Part shown: positions 1-9,372 of the stretch, one piece after another
Numbering within the stretch: position 1 is the stretch's first letter
Layout of the letters: each line of letters begins with the position of its first letter
Source: Novosphingobium sp. ZN18A2
GTDB taxonomy: Bacteria > Pseudomonadota > Alphaproteobacteria > Sphingomonadales > Sphingomonadaceae
Direction: 5' to 3'
DNA length: 64,000 nucleotides
Assembly: GCF_036784765.1 (NCBI RefSeq)
Contig: NZ_CP136651.1
Span: 1,798,001 to 1,862,000 of the forward strand
Translations under genes and position numbers: made by a program
The notes under the pieces: model-generated
What the model was told of the DNA's origin: nothing
Database searches by the model: none
What the model saw: only the letters and a program-made list of their open reading frames with translations

Positions 1-1
1 T

Positions 2-772
2 CGAAAAGCGCAAAGCGCGGTGATAGACTTCGCCGGATCGTCTCCGCAGTTGCCGGACAACTTCAATGCGCCGCTTCCGGTGGTGCGCGCGGCGGTGCTT
101 TACGTGGTTCGCACGCTGATCGACGATGCCGTGCCGATGAATGAAGGATGCCTGCGCCCGCTTGCTTTGCGCGTGCCCGAAGGTTCGATGCTCCACCCCC
201 TGCCGCCCGCCGCGGTCGTGGCCGGAAACGTCGAAACCAGCCAGGTGGTGACGGACGCCCTGTTCGGCGCGCTGGGCGCAATGGCGGGGTCGCAGGGGAC
301 GATGAACAACTTCACCTTCGGCAATACCGCGCACCAGTATTACGAAACGATCGCCGGCGGATCGGGCGCCGGACCCGATTTTGACGGGGCGGACGTGGTT
401 CAGACGCACATGACTAACAGCCGCCTGACCGATCCCGAAGTGCTGGAAACGCGTTTTCCGGTGCTGCTTGAGGAATTTTCGATCCGGCGCGGATCGGGCG
501 GGAAGGGCGCACACCATGGAGGCGACGGAGCGGTGCGGCGCATCCGGTTCCTTGAGGACATGGAGGCGGGCATCCTCTCCAACCGGCGCAAGGTTCCGCC
601 CTTCGGCCTGGATGGCGGCGCGGACGGCGCGCCGGGGATCAACCGGCTGGAGCGTGCGGACGGGACCGTGCAGGACCTTACCGCGACCGCATCGGTAAGG
701 GTCGGGCCGGGCGACGTGTTCGTGATCGAAACGCCGGGCGGGGGCGGATATGGACGGGGGGAGGGCGCATGA
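2..772 (+). CDS. 5-oxoprolinase / hydantoinase B-type subunit, C-terminal part (5' end outside window)
   Basis: The reading frame is open from base 2, so the start lies upstream of the window. About 256 C-terminal residues are present. They match the HyuB half of ATP-dependent 5-oxoprolinases and N-methylhydantoinases: a segment with GSQGTMNNFTFG, an ETIAGGSGAG stretch, a THMTN motif, an RRGSGGKG motif and the usual glycine-rich TPGGGGYG end. These enzymes hydrolyse 5-oxoproline (pyroglutamate) or cyclic imides using ATP. The stop overlaps the next start (ATGA). The following DUF969/DUF979 genes, known as 5-oxoproline transporter subunits, favour 5-oxoproline as substrate. Whether the gene is a full OplAH-type fusion or a separate B subunit cannot be seen. 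Confidence 0.85.
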   Translation, partial: RKAQSAVIDFAGSSPQLPDNFNAPLPVVRAAVLYVVRTLIDDAVPMNEGCLRPLALRVPEGSMLHPLPPAAVVAGNVETSQVVTDALFGALGAMAGSQGTMNNFTFGNTAHQYYETIAGGSGAGPDFDGADVVQTHMTNSRLTDPEVLETRFPVLLEEFSIRRGSGGKGAHHGGDGAVRRIRFLEDMEAGILSNRRKVPPFGLDGGADGAPGINRLERADGTVQDLTATASVRVGPGDVFVIETPGGGGYGRGEGA

Positions 773-1461
773 TGGTCCTGATCGGCATCGTCATCATCGC
801 GCTCGGCTTCCTGCTGCGCTTCAATCCCCTGCTGGTGGTGGTCGCCGCAGCAATCGCCACCGGGCTGGCCGCCGGCATGGACCCGGTGGCGATCGTTTCC
901 GCGCTTGGAAAATCATTCAACGATACGCGATATATCTCTGTAATATGGCTGGTTTTGCCGGTCGTCGGGATGCTTGAGGCGAAGGGTCTGCAGGAACGCG
1001 CGCGCGCCATCATATCGGGCATGAAAGGTGCGACCACCGGGCGGCTTCTGGCGGGATACATGCTGCTTCGGCAGTTGACCGCAGCCGTCGGGCTGACGTC
1101 CATCGCCGGACACGCACAGACGGTGCGGCCGTTGCTGGCGCCCATGGCCGAAGCGGCGGCGGAAAAGCAGGGCGTGACAGACGAGGACGGGCAGGAGCGG
1201 GTAAAGGCGCTGTCCGCCGCGACCGATAACATCGGCCTTTTCTTCGGCGAGGACATCTTCCTTGCCATCGGCTCCATCCTGCTGATGAAGGGCCTGCTGG
1301 ATCAGGAGGGGATCGACATCGAACCCTTCCACTTGTCCGTCTGGGCCATTCCCACCGCGATCTGCGCGTTCGCGATCCACGGCTTCCGGTTGTGGAGGCT
1401 GGATCGCAAGCTGGCGCGTGCCAACACCGTGCAAGACGACACGGAAAGGGGCGATGCATGA
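769..1461 (+). CDS. DUF969 family protein, 5-oxoproline transporter subunit
   Basis: This 230-residue membrane protein has hydrophobic segments near residues 2-30, 48-65 and 155-210. The sequence fits the DUF969 family, including the central LLAGYMLLRQL and TSIAGHAQTVRPL segments. DUF969 and DUF979 proteins occur as adjacent pairs beside 5-oxoprolinase genes and are named 5-oxoproline transporter subunits. Here the start overlaps the oxoprolinase stop by four bases, and the stop overlaps the DUF979 start by four bases, so the three are probably translated together. The family and context are clear. Transport activity is known from the family, not shown by this sequence. Confidence 0.85.
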   Translation: MMVLIGIVIIALGFLLRFNPLLVVVAAAIATGLAAGMDPVAIVSALGKSFNDTRYISVIWLVLPVVGMLEAKGLQERARAIISGMKGATTGRLLAGYMLLRQLTAAVGLTSIAGHAQTVRPLLAPMAEAAAEKQGVTDEDGQERVKALSAATDNIGLFFGEDIFLAIGSILLMKGLLDQEGIDIEPFHLSVWAIPTAICAFAIHGFRLWRLDRKLARANTVQDDTERGDA

Positions 1462-2396
1462 TCACGCTGCAATGGGTCTATGTCCTTGCCGGGATCGCCT
1501 TCGCGGGCTTTGCGCTGCTCGGCCTGTTCGACCGGCGGCTGGGAATGGGTGCCTCGGCATTCTGGGCGCTTCTGGCGATTTCCATGCTGGCGGGCGACAG
1601 ATTGGGCGATTTCGGGAACGGGTTGCTTGTGCTCGCACTTGTCGCCATCGCGGCGTTGGGCGGGTTGAAGCATCGCACACTGCCTGTCGAGGATGCCGAA
1701 CACCGCGCGCAAGGTGCGGCGCGTTATGGCAATGCGCTGTTCGCGATTGCGCTGGTCATACCCATCACCGCGCTCGCCGGTACGCTGGGGTTCAAGTACG
1801 TGCCGGGTCTTGTGGAAGTGAAACAGGTAACGCTGATCTCGCTGGCGCTCGGCGTGGTGCTTGCCCTGCTGATCGGCCATTTCGTACTTCGCGCACCGGC
1901 GATGATGCCGCTCAACGAAGGGCGCCGCCTGATGGACCAGGTGGGATGGGCCGCGATCCTGCCGCAGATGCTGGCCAGCCTTGGCGCGATCTTCGCGCTG
2001 GCGGGTGTGGGTGACGTGGTGGGCAGGCTGATCGGAGAGGCCGCGCCCGGCGCGGGCCTGTTCGCACTGGTGGCCATCTATGCGGTGGGCATGGCGGCGT
2101 TCACGATGGTGATGGGCAACGCCTTTGCCGCGTTCCCGGTGATGATGGCCGCCGTCGGCCTGCCGCTGCTGATCCACGGCCACCACGGCAATCCCGCACC
2201 GATTGCGGCGATCGGTATGCTGGCGGGCTTTTGCGGCACGCTGATGACGCCGATGGCCGCGAACTTCAATCTGGTGCCCGCCGCCCTGCTGGAACTGAAA
2301 GACCGCAACGGCGTGATCCGCGCGCAAGTGCCCACGGCGATCCCGCTGCTTGGGGTAAACGTATTCCTGATCTGGTGGCTGGCCTTTCCCGCATGA
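1458..2396 (+). CDS. DUF979 family protein, 5-oxoproline transporter subunit
   Basis: This 312-residue polytopic membrane protein begins MITLQWVYVLAG. I chose the ATG at 1458 because it overlaps the DUF969 stop (ATGA) and gives a hydrophobic N-terminus; a longer open frame starting at 1392 only shadows the previous gene. About eight to ten hydrophobic segments cover most of the length, with a conserved-looking GMLAGFCGTLMTPMAANFN loop near the C-terminus. It is the usual partner of DUF969 and presumably forms the second membrane subunit of a pyroglutamate carrier. The stop again overlaps the next gene by four bases. Confidence 0.85.
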   Translation: MITLQWVYVLAGIAFAGFALLGLFDRRLGMGASAFWALLAISMLAGDRLGDFGNGLLVLALVAIAALGGLKHRTLPVEDAEHRAQGAARYGNALFAIALVIPITALAGTLGFKYVPGLVEVKQVTLISLALGVVLALLIGHFVLRAPAMMPLNEGRRLMDQVGWAAILPQMLASLGAIFALAGVGDVVGRLIGEAAPGAGLFALVAIYAVGMAAFTMVMGNAFAAFPVMMAAVGLPLLIHGHHGNPAPIAAIGMLAGFCGTLMTPMAANFNLVPAALLELKDRNGVIRAQVPTAIPLLGVNVFLIWWLAFPA

Positions 2397-3412
2397 CCCG
2401 ACTGACCGCAGAAACCGCCGCGCGCTTCATGGCGCTGACGCTGGGCCATCTTGGCAAGCGTTATCCCTACAAGGCCGATCTTGTGATGACCGGGCCGGAG
2501 GACGTGCGCCCGCACTGGGAAAACCACCCCATTTTCCACGGCAGTTTCGACTGGCACAGCTGCGTCCACGGCTATTGGCAGGTGCTGCGGCTTGCCCGGC
2601 TCTATCCGGACTTGCCGGAAGCTGCCGCGGTGCGGGCGCGCGCGGATTTGATGTTGGTGCCGGAGAACGTGGCGGGCGAACTGGCGTTCCTTTCGCGGCC
2701 GATGTCCGCAGGGTTCGAACGTCCCTATGGCTGGGCCTGGTTGCTGGCTCTGCATGACGAGGCGACGCGGCACGTTGACGCTCCGTGGGGCGCGGCGCTT
2801 GAGCCGCTGGCGTTGGCCTTTGCGGACCGGTTCCACGCCTTCCTGCCCCGCCTCACATATCCGCTGCGCGTGGGCACCCATTTCAACATCGCGTTCGCGC
2901 TGACGCTGGCGCGCGGCTGGGCCGAGGCGCGCGATCCGGCACTCGCCGCGCTGATAGACCGCAAGGCGCGGGACTGGTTCATGGATGATCGCGACTGTCA
3001 GGCATGGGAACCGGGCGGAGACGAGTTTCTGTCACCCGCCCTGATGGAAGCCATGTTGATGAGCCGCGTGCTGGGCGACGGGTTCGCCCCGTGGTTCGAT
3101 GCCTTCCTGCCGCGCGTCGCGTCGCGTGAACCCGAAACCTTGTTCGTTCCCGCAACCGTCAGCGATCGCACCGACGGAAAGATCGCTCACCTTGACGGGT
3201 TGAACCTCAGCCGCGCCTGGTGCTGGCGCGCAATCGCCGGGGCGTTGGGAGAGTTCCATCCGGTCAGCGCCGTCGCCGAGCAGGCCGCGCAAGACCACCT
3301 GGCCGCCAGCCTGCCGCACGTCGCGGGCGATTACATGGGTGAACACTGGCTGGCGAGCTTCGCGCTGCTCGCGCTGGAGGGCCAGGGAGCCGGCTCCCCT
3401 TCAAGGCGTTGA
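2393..3412 (+). CDS. DUF2891 domain-containing protein
   Basis: This 339-residue soluble protein has no signal peptide. Recognisable DUF2891 features are the N-terminal segment around HPIFHGSFDWHSCVHG (about residues 42-57), a central region rich in His and Trp, and the C-terminal GDYMGEHWLASFA segment. The ATG at 2393 overlaps the DUF979 stop, so it is the last gene of the 5-oxoproline operon. The family's biochemical role is not established. The conserved His/Asp/Trp pattern looks enzymatic (an alpha/alpha-barrel-like hydrolase or isomerase is possible), and the context suggests a step in uptake or use of pyroglutamate or pyroglutamyl compounds. That last point is inference. Confidence 0.8.
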   Translation: MTRLTAETAARFMALTLGHLGKRYPYKADLVMTGPEDVRPHWENHPIFHGSFDWHSCVHGYWQVLRLARLYPDLPEAAAVRARADLMLVPENVAGELAFLSRPMSAGFERPYGWAWLLALHDEATRHVDAPWGAALEPLALAFADRFHAFLPRLTYPLRVGTHFNIAFALTLARGWAEARDPALAALIDRKARDWFMDDRDCQAWEPGGDEFLSPALMEAMLMSRVLGDGFAPWFDAFLPRVASREPETLFVPATVSDRTDGKIAHLDGLNLSRAWCWRAIAGALGEFHPVSAVAEQAAQDHLAASLPHVAGDYMGEHWLASFALLALEGQGAGSPSRR

Positions 3413-3447
3413 ACCTTGGTGGGTGAGAGCGGCTTGCGCAATCGCGC

Positions 3448-4410
3448 CTAGATACCTTCTTTCCCGGCGAAGCGGTCGCTCGCGCGGATCAGGCCGTCGG
3501 TTATGCCCGGTTCACTGAACAGGTGTCCGGCATCGGGCACGATTTGCAGGTCCACGTCCGGCCAGGCTTTCTTCAACGCCCAGGCGGATTCGGGCGGCGT
3601 GCAGCAATCGTGCCGCCCCTGCACGATCACGCCGGGTATGCCCTTCAGCCGTCCGGCGTTTGCAAGCAACTGGCCGGGTTCGAACCAGCACATATTGTGG
3701 AAAAAATGGTTTTCGATCCGTGCGATAGCGACCGCATGTTCGTCATCGGTCGAATGTTCCACGATTGCCGGATCGGGCAACAGCGTTACCACCAGCGCTT
3801 CCCACCGGCTCCACGCTTTTGCGGCGGCCGTGCGCGTGGCCTCGTCATCGCTGGTCAGGCGTCTGCGATAGGCTTCGACCAGATCGCCGCGCTCGTCTTC
3901 GGGCACGTGTCCGGCAAATTCCTCCCAGCCTTCGGGATAGAGCGCGCTTGCGCCATAGCGATAGAGCCAGTCGTATTCGCGCTCCGTTCCCAGGAAAATC
4001 CCGCGAAGCACCAGTTCGCTAACCCGTTCGGGATGCGTTTCGGCATAGGCGAGAGCAAGGGTCGATCCCCATGACCCGCCGAAAACCTGCCATTTTTCGT
4101 GGCCGCACATCGCGCGCAGCCGTTCCATGTCGGCCACAAGATCCCAGGTCGTGTTGTGATCCAGGCTGGCGAACGGCGTCGATCGTCCGCAGCCGCGCTG
4201 GTCGAACAACAGGATATCGTAAAGCGCGGGATCGAACTGCCGGCGCTGGTCCGCACTGCACCCCGCGCCGGGGCCGCCGTGCAGGAAAACCACGGGTTTC
4301 CCGCCGCGCGTTCCGCAACGCTCCCAATAGATGGAATGGCCGTCACCCACGTCCAGCATCCCGCTTTCGAAGGGTTCGATCGGCGGATAGAGCGTGCGGC
4401 GCGGTGTCAT
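3448..4410 (-). CDS. pip: Proline iminopeptidase
   Basis: This 320-residue alpha/beta hydrolase of peptidase family S33 releases N-terminal proline from peptides. The HGGPGAG oxyanion motif is at residues 44-50, DQRGCGRS at 70-77 and the nucleophile elbow GGSWGS at 111-116 (Ser113). The late VQGRHD and DAGH motifs supply the expected Asp and His. The ATG at 4410 gives the usual short N-terminus (MTPRRTLYPP); the longer frame upstream overlaps trpE. It follows trpE by a few bases and ends the ppiD-trpE-pip run. It is probably cytoplasmic, since no signal peptide is present. Confidence 0.92.
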   Translation of the reverse strand: MTPRRTLYPPIEPFESGMLDVGDGHSIYWERCGTRGGKPVVFLHGGPGAGCSADQRRQFDPALYDILLFDQRGCGRSTPFASLDHNTTWDLVADMERLRAMCGHEKWQVFGGSWGSTLALAYAETHPERVSELVLRGIFLGTEREYDWLYRYGASALYPEGWEEFAGHVPEDERGDLVEAYRRRLTSDDEATRTAAAKAWSRWEALVVTLLPDPAIVEHSTDDEHAVAIARIENHFFHNMCWFEPGQLLANAGRLKGIPGVIVQGRHDCCTPPESAWALKKAWPDVDLQIVPDAGHLFSEPGITDGLIRASDRFAGKEGI

Positions 4411-4417
4411 GGCGCTG

Positions 4418-5953
4418 TTACTGCCCGAAACCGGCTTCCGATGCCACCCGGATCGCTTCGCGCGCGGCGGCGAACAGGGCGCCTGACTTCGCCTCGCATT
4501 CGCGCTGTTCGTATTCGGGGTTGCTGTCCGCCACGATCCCCGCACCGGCCTGCACGTGCATCGTGCCGTCCTTCACCACCGCGGTGCGCAACACGATGCA
4601 GCTGTCGAGATTGCCGTCGGGCGCGAAATAGCCGACGCCGCCGGCATAGGCGCCGCGCGTTTCCGGTTCCAGTTCCGCGATAATCTCGCAGGCGCGCACC
4701 TTGGGGGCGCCGCTGACGGTTCCGGCGGGGAACCCGGCGAACATCGCGTCCACCGCATCGGCGCGGTTGGTGTCGAGCTTGCCCACCACGTTGGAAACGA
4801 TGTGCATCACGTGGCTGTAATGTTCGACGGTATAGCTTTCGGTCACCTTCACCGTGCCCGCTTGCGCCACGCGGCCCACGTCGTTGCGCCCAAGGTCGAG
4901 CAGCATCAGGTGCTCGGCGCGTTCCTTGGGGTCGGCCAGCAGGCTGGCTTCGTTGGCGCGGTCCTCTTCCGCGGTCTTTCCGCGCGGCCGCGTTCCGGCG
5001 ATCGGCCGGATCGTAACCTCGCCGTCGCGCACGCGCACCAGTATTTCGGGGCTCGATCCGATCAGCGCGAATCCGGGAAGGTCGAGGAAATAGAGGAATG
5101 GCGAAGGGTTGACCCGCCGCAGCGACCGGTAAAGCGCAATCGGGGGCAGGGGGAAGGGTGCGGTAAAGCGCTGCGCCAGTACGACCTGGAAGATGTCGCC
5201 CGCCTCGATATAGGCTTTGGCGCGCTGAACCATGTCGGCATATTTTTCCGGCCGCATCATCGGCTTTGCCGTGATTTCAGGAAGATTTACCGGTGTATGC
5301 TGAGACGAAACATGAAGTGCCAGCCTGCGCAGGGCTTCGTCGATGCGGTCGGCTGCCGCTTCAAGCAGGCGTTCGGGCACGTCGCCTTCGGGCCATACGG
5401 GAGCGACGGCGAAAAGCTCGTCCGAAAGCCTGTCGAACACCATGATAAGGGTCGGGCGCACGAACAGCATGTCGGGCACTTCAAGGCTGCTCTGCGACGC
5501 GCGCGGAAGCTTTTCGACCAGACCGATGGTTTCATATCCGAAATAGCCGACCAGGCAGGCGAGCGCCGGGGGCAATTCTGGCGGAACGTCGATGCGACAC
5601 GCCGCGACGAGCGCGCGCAGTTCTTCCAGCGCATTGCCGGGAAGCGGCCCGAACGCCTCCCTGTCTGTCCGCCACGCGCGATTTACCTCGCACGAAGGGC
5701 CGGTGGCGCGGAATACGAGATCGGGATCGAGGCCCAGCAGGCTGTAGCGGCCGCGAACTTCGCCGCCCTCTACCGATTCCAGCAGGAAATCGCCGCGCCC
5801 GTCCTCGATCAGCTTCAGCGCCGCGCCTACCGGCGTTTCGGTATCGGCGATCAGGCTCCGCCAGACCAGCGCGGGCTTGCCCTGCGTCAGTAATTCGCGC
5901 GCGGCGGCGTGGTTTTCGGGCAGCCCCGCGATGCCGGTGGCGGCACGGCGCAC
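4418..5953 (-). CDS. trpE: Anthranilate synthase component I
   Basis: The product has about 511 residues. It converts chorismate and ammonia or glutamine to anthranilate, the first step of tryptophan synthesis. The N-terminal Anth_synt_I_N region includes LLESVEGGEVRGRYSLLG, whose LLES motif is part of the Trp feedback site. The C-terminal chorismate-binding domain has the PSPFLYF, GSSPEILV, RPIAGTRPRG and FPAGTVSGAPK motifs. Start choice is uncertain. The GTG at 5953 lies just after the ppiD stop and is used here; an in-frame TTG at 5971 would overlap ppiD by 14 bases. No TrpG is visible in the window. The gene lies between ppiD and pip on the same strand. Confidence 0.93.
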   Translation of the reverse strand: MRRAATGIAGLPENHAAARELLTQGKPALVWRSLIADTETPVGAALKLIEDGRGDFLLESVEGGEVRGRYSLLGLDPDLVFRATGPSCEVNRAWRTDREAFGPLPGNALEELRALVAACRIDVPPELPPALACLVGYFGYETIGLVEKLPRASQSSLEVPDMLFVRPTLIMVFDRLSDELFAVAPVWPEGDVPERLLEAAADRIDEALRRLALHVSSQHTPVNLPEITAKPMMRPEKYADMVQRAKAYIEAGDIFQVVLAQRFTAPFPLPPIALYRSLRRVNPSPFLYFLDLPGFALIGSSPEILVRVRDGEVTIRPIAGTRPRGKTAEEDRANEASLLADPKERAEHLMLLDLGRNDVGRVAQAGTVKVTESYTVEHYSHVMHIVSNVVGKLDTNRADAVDAMFAGFPAGTVSGAPKVRACEIIAELEPETRGAYAGGVGYFAPDGNLDSCIVLRTAVVKDGTMHVQAGAGIVADSNPEYEQRECEAKSGALFAAAREAIRVASEAGFGQ

Positions 5954-5957
5954 GGGC

Positions 5958-7898
5958 TTACCGCCCGCCAAGCAGTTGCTTGCGCACCGCGGCCATCGCC
6001 TTGGGGTTGCGCTTCGAGCCGATGTCCCTGGTGATCGCCTGGCGCAACTGGTCGGAATATTCGCGCCCCAGCACCTTGTTCAGGTCGCTGGCGCCCGATT
6101 TGATCAGCGGATCGTCGGGCTTCACTTCGCCGGGGATGATCTTGTCGAGCGAAACCACGAACCAGCCCATCTTGCGCGGCGCTTCAAGGCGTTTGCTGGT
6201 ACCTTTGGCCATGCTGAACATCAATGCCAGCGGCGGCGGCACGCGGTTGCCGGTCTGCGCCAGTTGTTCGCGCGTCATGGAAATGTGGTCTGGCGGGGGC
6301 AGGCGCACGCCCGCCTCTTTCAGCGCGTCATTGATCGACTTGCCCTTGCCGAGCGCGGCCAGAACCTTGTCGCTGGCCTTTTTCGCCGCCTTCGATCCTT
6401 CGTCGATCATATAGGCGCGTTCAACGTCCTGCTTGATCTCGGCCAGAGGGGCGGGGGCTGACGGCGTGATCTGGCCCACGTCGAAGATCGCGAACTTTTC
6501 CCCCTTGGCGACGCTGGCGACCTGCGGTGCACCTTCGCGATCCATCGCGAATGCCGCCTTCAGCAGGTCCTGGACATCGTCGGGCGCCTTTTCGTTCGCC
6601 TTGCCGTAAACCGTTCCGTCGCTGACGAGCGGCTGCGTGGTGTTGACCGTGACGCCAAGATCCTTGGCAACGTCCGTCAGGCTCGATCCGGTGGAGAACT
6701 TGTCATCCGCATCGGCCGCCTGGTCAGACATGGCCTTGCGCAGATAGTCGGTGGTCAGCGCTTTCTCGATTTCGGGGCGCGCCTGTTCCAGCGTCTTTCC
6801 GGGATGCTTCTGGATCGCATCGACCCGCAGCACCAGCCAGCCGAGCGGCCCCTTGGTTACGGGCAGCACCGTGCCCTCGTTCGCCTTGAACGCGGCATCG
6901 GCAATGTCCTGCGTGGTCTGGCCCGCCAGCGAATCCTTCGAAACTTCCACAAGCCTGGACGTGGCGAGGCCCTGCGCCTTCGCCGCCGTATCCAGCGAGG
7001 TGCCCTTGCCGGCTTCTGCGGCAATCTTCCTGGCGGTATCCTCGTCGGGCACGATCAGCTGGGTCAGGCTGCGAGTCTCGGTGGGCGCGTAGACGGCCGA
7101 ATTGTCGTCATACCGCTTCTTGATCTCGGCATCGGTCGGCTTGCGCACGTCCTTCAGGTCGGCATCGCTGACGATCGCATAGCGAATGGTGCGGCGCTCT
7201 GGTCGGGTGAAATCCGCCTTGTGCGAATCGTAATAGGCCTTGATCGTCTTGTCGTCCGGCTTGTCCTTCGGTGCGAACAGCGCGGATGGCAGGATCGCGA
7301 TCGCGCCTTCGCGCTTTTCCTTGAACAACGCGACATAACGCATCAGCACATCGTTGGGCATCGTCGCGCCGAAGCTTGCCGGGGTCAGCACCTGGCGGGC
7401 CATAAGGCCCTTGGACAGATCGTCACGCACGGCCTGCTCGGTCAGCCGGCGCTGTGCGATCGCCTGGCGATAGGTCTGTTCGTTGAACTTGCCGTCCGGT
7501 CCCTGGAACGCCGGGATCTGGGCCAGTTCGCTGCCGATAAGGCGGTTGGAAACGGCCATGCCGTGCTGCTTGCCCCATTCCCAGATGGCCAGGCGCTGGA
7601 TCATGCTGCCTACAAGCTGGTCGAGCCCTTCGTCACCCAGGAATTCCTGCATCGTCAGGGTGGCTTGCTGCTGCTGGGCGTTCTGGAACGCGGCCTGCGC
7701 GGTCTGCTCGACGTCGTTTGCGCCGATCTTGCTCTTGCCGACAGTCGCAACGGTTTCCCCGCCGCCGCCGGTAATACCGCCGAACTGCGACCCGGTAACG
7801 TCCGCACTGGCGAACGCGATCGCGATCAGGACAAGGAAGGCGAGCGTGATTGCAACGCCGAAGCGGGAGCTGAAGAATTTGCGGAAGAGACCGAGCAT
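5958..7898 (-). CDS. ppiD: PpiD-type peptidyl-prolyl isomerase / periplasmic folding chaperone
   Basis: The product has about 646 residues. A short cytoplasmic N-terminus and one membrane helix (about residues 13-33) are followed by a long periplasmic part containing a SurA-N-like chaperone region and parvulin-type rotamase segments, including the region around LTQLIVPDEDTA and ATSRLVEVSKDSL. PpiD-family proteins are anchored in the inner membrane near the Sec translocon and assist exported proteins. I prefer the ATG at 7898 because it gives the typical MLGLFRKFF start; an ATG at 7946 would add 16 residues. It is divergent from tpiA. Whether it has isomerase activity or acts only as a chaperone cannot be judged from the sequence. 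Confidence 0.85.
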   Translation of the reverse strand: MLGLFRKFFSSRFGVAITLAFLVLIAIAFASADVTGSQFGGITGGGGETVATVGKSKIGANDVEQTAQAAFQNAQQQQATLTMQEFLGDEGLDQLVGSMIQRLAIWEWGKQHGMAVSNRLIGSELAQIPAFQGPDGKFNEQTYRQAIAQRRLTEQAVRDDLSKGLMARQVLTPASFGATMPNDVLMRYVALFKEKREGAIAILPSALFAPKDKPDDKTIKAYYDSHKADFTRPERRTIRYAIVSDADLKDVRKPTDAEIKKRYDDNSAVYAPTETRSLTQLIVPDEDTARKIAAEAGKGTSLDTAAKAQGLATSRLVEVSKDSLAGQTTQDIADAAFKANEGTVLPVTKGPLGWLVLRVDAIQKHPGKTLEQARPEIEKALTTDYLRKAMSDQAADADDKFSTGSSLTDVAKDLGVTVNTTQPLVSDGTVYGKANEKAPDDVQDLLKAAFAMDREGAPQVASVAKGEKFAIFDVGQITPSAPAPLAEIKQDVERAYMIDEGSKAAKKASDKVLAALGKGKSINDALKEAGVRLPPPDHISMTREQLAQTGNRVPPPLALMFSMAKGTSKRLEAPRKMGWFVVSLDKIIPGEVKPDDPLIKSGASDLNKVLGREYSDQLRQAITRDIGSKRNPKAMAAVRKQLLGGR

Positions 7899-8040
7899 GG
7901 CTTTGCGGATCGTCTCGTTTGTCTGCGGCTTGCGCCTTGGGAGCATCGGACCCGGGCCGGGGACGACCGGGTATGGCGCGCTGCCTTAGGCGGCATTTGC
8001 CGATCTCGCAACGGTAACGGTGCTTGCAGGAAACGCTTGC

Positions 8041-8070
8041 TTGACGTTCTGGACGAACGTTTTGCAAATT
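8041..8070 (+). promoter_or_regulatory. Possible promoter for tpiA
   Basis: TTGACG at 8041 is followed 17-18 bases later by an A/T-rich CAAATT. This lies in the 231-base divergent gap between ppiD and tpiA. The -10 element matches poorly, so this is only a weak candidate. Confidence 0.3.
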
Positions 8071-8129
8071 ACCGTCCGCTTTGATACCGGCCCGCGGCTT
8101 GTCTCCGCAATGTTCAACAGGGAACCTAC

Positions 8130-8897
8130 ATGCCTAACCGGCCCTTTATCGTCGGCAACTGGAAGATGAACGGTAGCCGCGCGATGCTTCCGGAAGCGCG
8201 CGCCATCGATCGCGCAGCGGCCCGATATCCAGATGTTTCGGTCGGCATCGCGCCGCCATTCACGCTTGTTGCCGTGCTGGCAGAGGCGCTGACCAACTCG
8301 CAGGCCGGCGGGCAGGATTGCCATGCCGAAGCAAAAGGCGCGCATACAGGCGACGTTTCGGCGCCGATGCTTGCCGATGCGTCCGCCTCGTTCGTGATTG
8401 TCGGCCATTCGGAACGTCGCGCCGATCATGGCGAAACCGATGCGATGGTAAAAGCCAAGGCAGAAGCGGCGCTTGCGGCGGGGCTGGGCGTTATCGTCTG
8501 CGTCGGCGAAACGCTGGAACAGCGCGATGCGGGCAAGGCCGAAGCGGTCGTCTCCGCGCAGGTCGATGCTTCCCTTCCCTCGGCCGAGGCGATTTCGGTA
8601 GCCGCGCAGGGCCGCGTATCGATCGCGTACGAGCCGGTCTGGGCAATCGGCACGGGCCGTGTGCCGTCCGCAGCGGACGTCGAAGCGATGCACGCGGCGA
8701 TTCGCGCCCGGCTTGTTGGCGCGCTGGGCGATGCCGGGCAGGAGCCGCGCATCCTCTATGGCGGGTCGGTCAATGCCGGCAACGCGGCCGAGCTGCTTGC
8801 CGTGAAGGGCGTGGGCGGCGCGCTGGTCGGCGGTGCAAGCCTGACAGCGGAAGGCTTTGTCCCGATCATCGCTGCGGCGAGCCGCGCGGAAGACTGA
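8130..8897 (+). CDS. tpiA: Triosephosphate isomerase
   Basis: This 255-residue TIM-barrel enzyme interconverts dihydroxyacetone phosphate and glyceraldehyde-3-phosphate in glycolysis and gluconeogenesis. Catalytic Lys12 lies in GNWKMN, His93 in VGHSERR and Glu168 in AYEPVWAIGTG. The C-terminal YGGSVN and GGAL/VGGASL phosphate-binding loops are present. The length is normal. It begins a run tpiA-secG-pyrG on one strand, an order often seen in alphaproteobacteria. Confidence 0.98.
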   Translation: MPNRPFIVGNWKMNGSRAMLPEARAIDRAAARYPDVSVGIAPPFTLVAVLAEALTNSQAGGQDCHAEAKGAHTGDVSAPMLADASASFVIVGHSERRADHGETDAMVKAKAEAALAAGLGVIVCVGETLEQRDAGKAEAVVSAQVDASLPSAEAISVAAQGRVSIAYEPVWAIGTGRVPSAADVEAMHAAIRARLVGALGDAGQEPRILYGGSVNAGNAAELLAVKGVGGALVGGASLTAEGFVPIIAAASRAED

Positions 8898-8982
8898 CAG
8901 TCGACGGCGCATGGCCCGCGCGCCTTGCGCTGCGGTGCCCATGCGCCTACATGGCCGCCAACGAATTCAGGCAGGACCGAAG

Positions 8983-9372
8983 ATGTTCATTTTTCTAACC
9001 GTGTTGCAGGCGCTCGTCGCGGCGGCACTCGTCACCGCGATCCTCATGCAGCAGTCGGAAGGTGGCGGCCTTGGCGTTGGCGGCAGCCCTGGCGGGCTGA
9101 TGTCGGCGCGCGGCGCGGCCAGCTTCATCACGCGCGCGACGGCGATCCTGGCGACCATCTTCGTCATTCTCTCTATCGTGCTGGCCGCGCTGGCCGTGCG
9201 CGAGACATCGGGAAGCAGCATCGACACGTCGCTCGACCGCAGCGTTCCCGCCGCGACGCAGAGCGCGCCCGCAGCCGATCCGCTGGCCGTGCCGGGCAGC
9301 AACAACGCGGCGCCGGCGCAGCAGGCGCCGGCAGAGGTTCCGGCCGGCCAGAACGCCCCCGCCGGCAACTGA
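8983..9372 (+). CDS. secG: Preprotein translocase subunit SecG
   Basis: This 129-residue small inner-membrane protein stimulates SecYEG-mediated export. Two hydrophobic helices (about residues 2-20 and 50-72) flank a loop with QQSEGGGLG and GGSPGGLMSARG, typical of SecG. The C-terminal tail is rich in Ala, Pro and Gln, as in related alphaproteobacteria. The ATG at 8983 follows a GCAGGAC ribosome-binding site and gives the classic hydrophobic start MFIFLTVLQ; a longer frame from 8857 overlaps the tpiA end. Confidence 0.93.
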   Translation: MFIFLTVLQALVAAALVTAILMQQSEGGGLGVGGSPGGLMSARGAASFITRATAILATIFVILSIVLAALAVRETSGSSIDTSLDRSVPAATQSAPAADPLAVPGSNNAAPAQQAPAEVPAGQNAPAGN

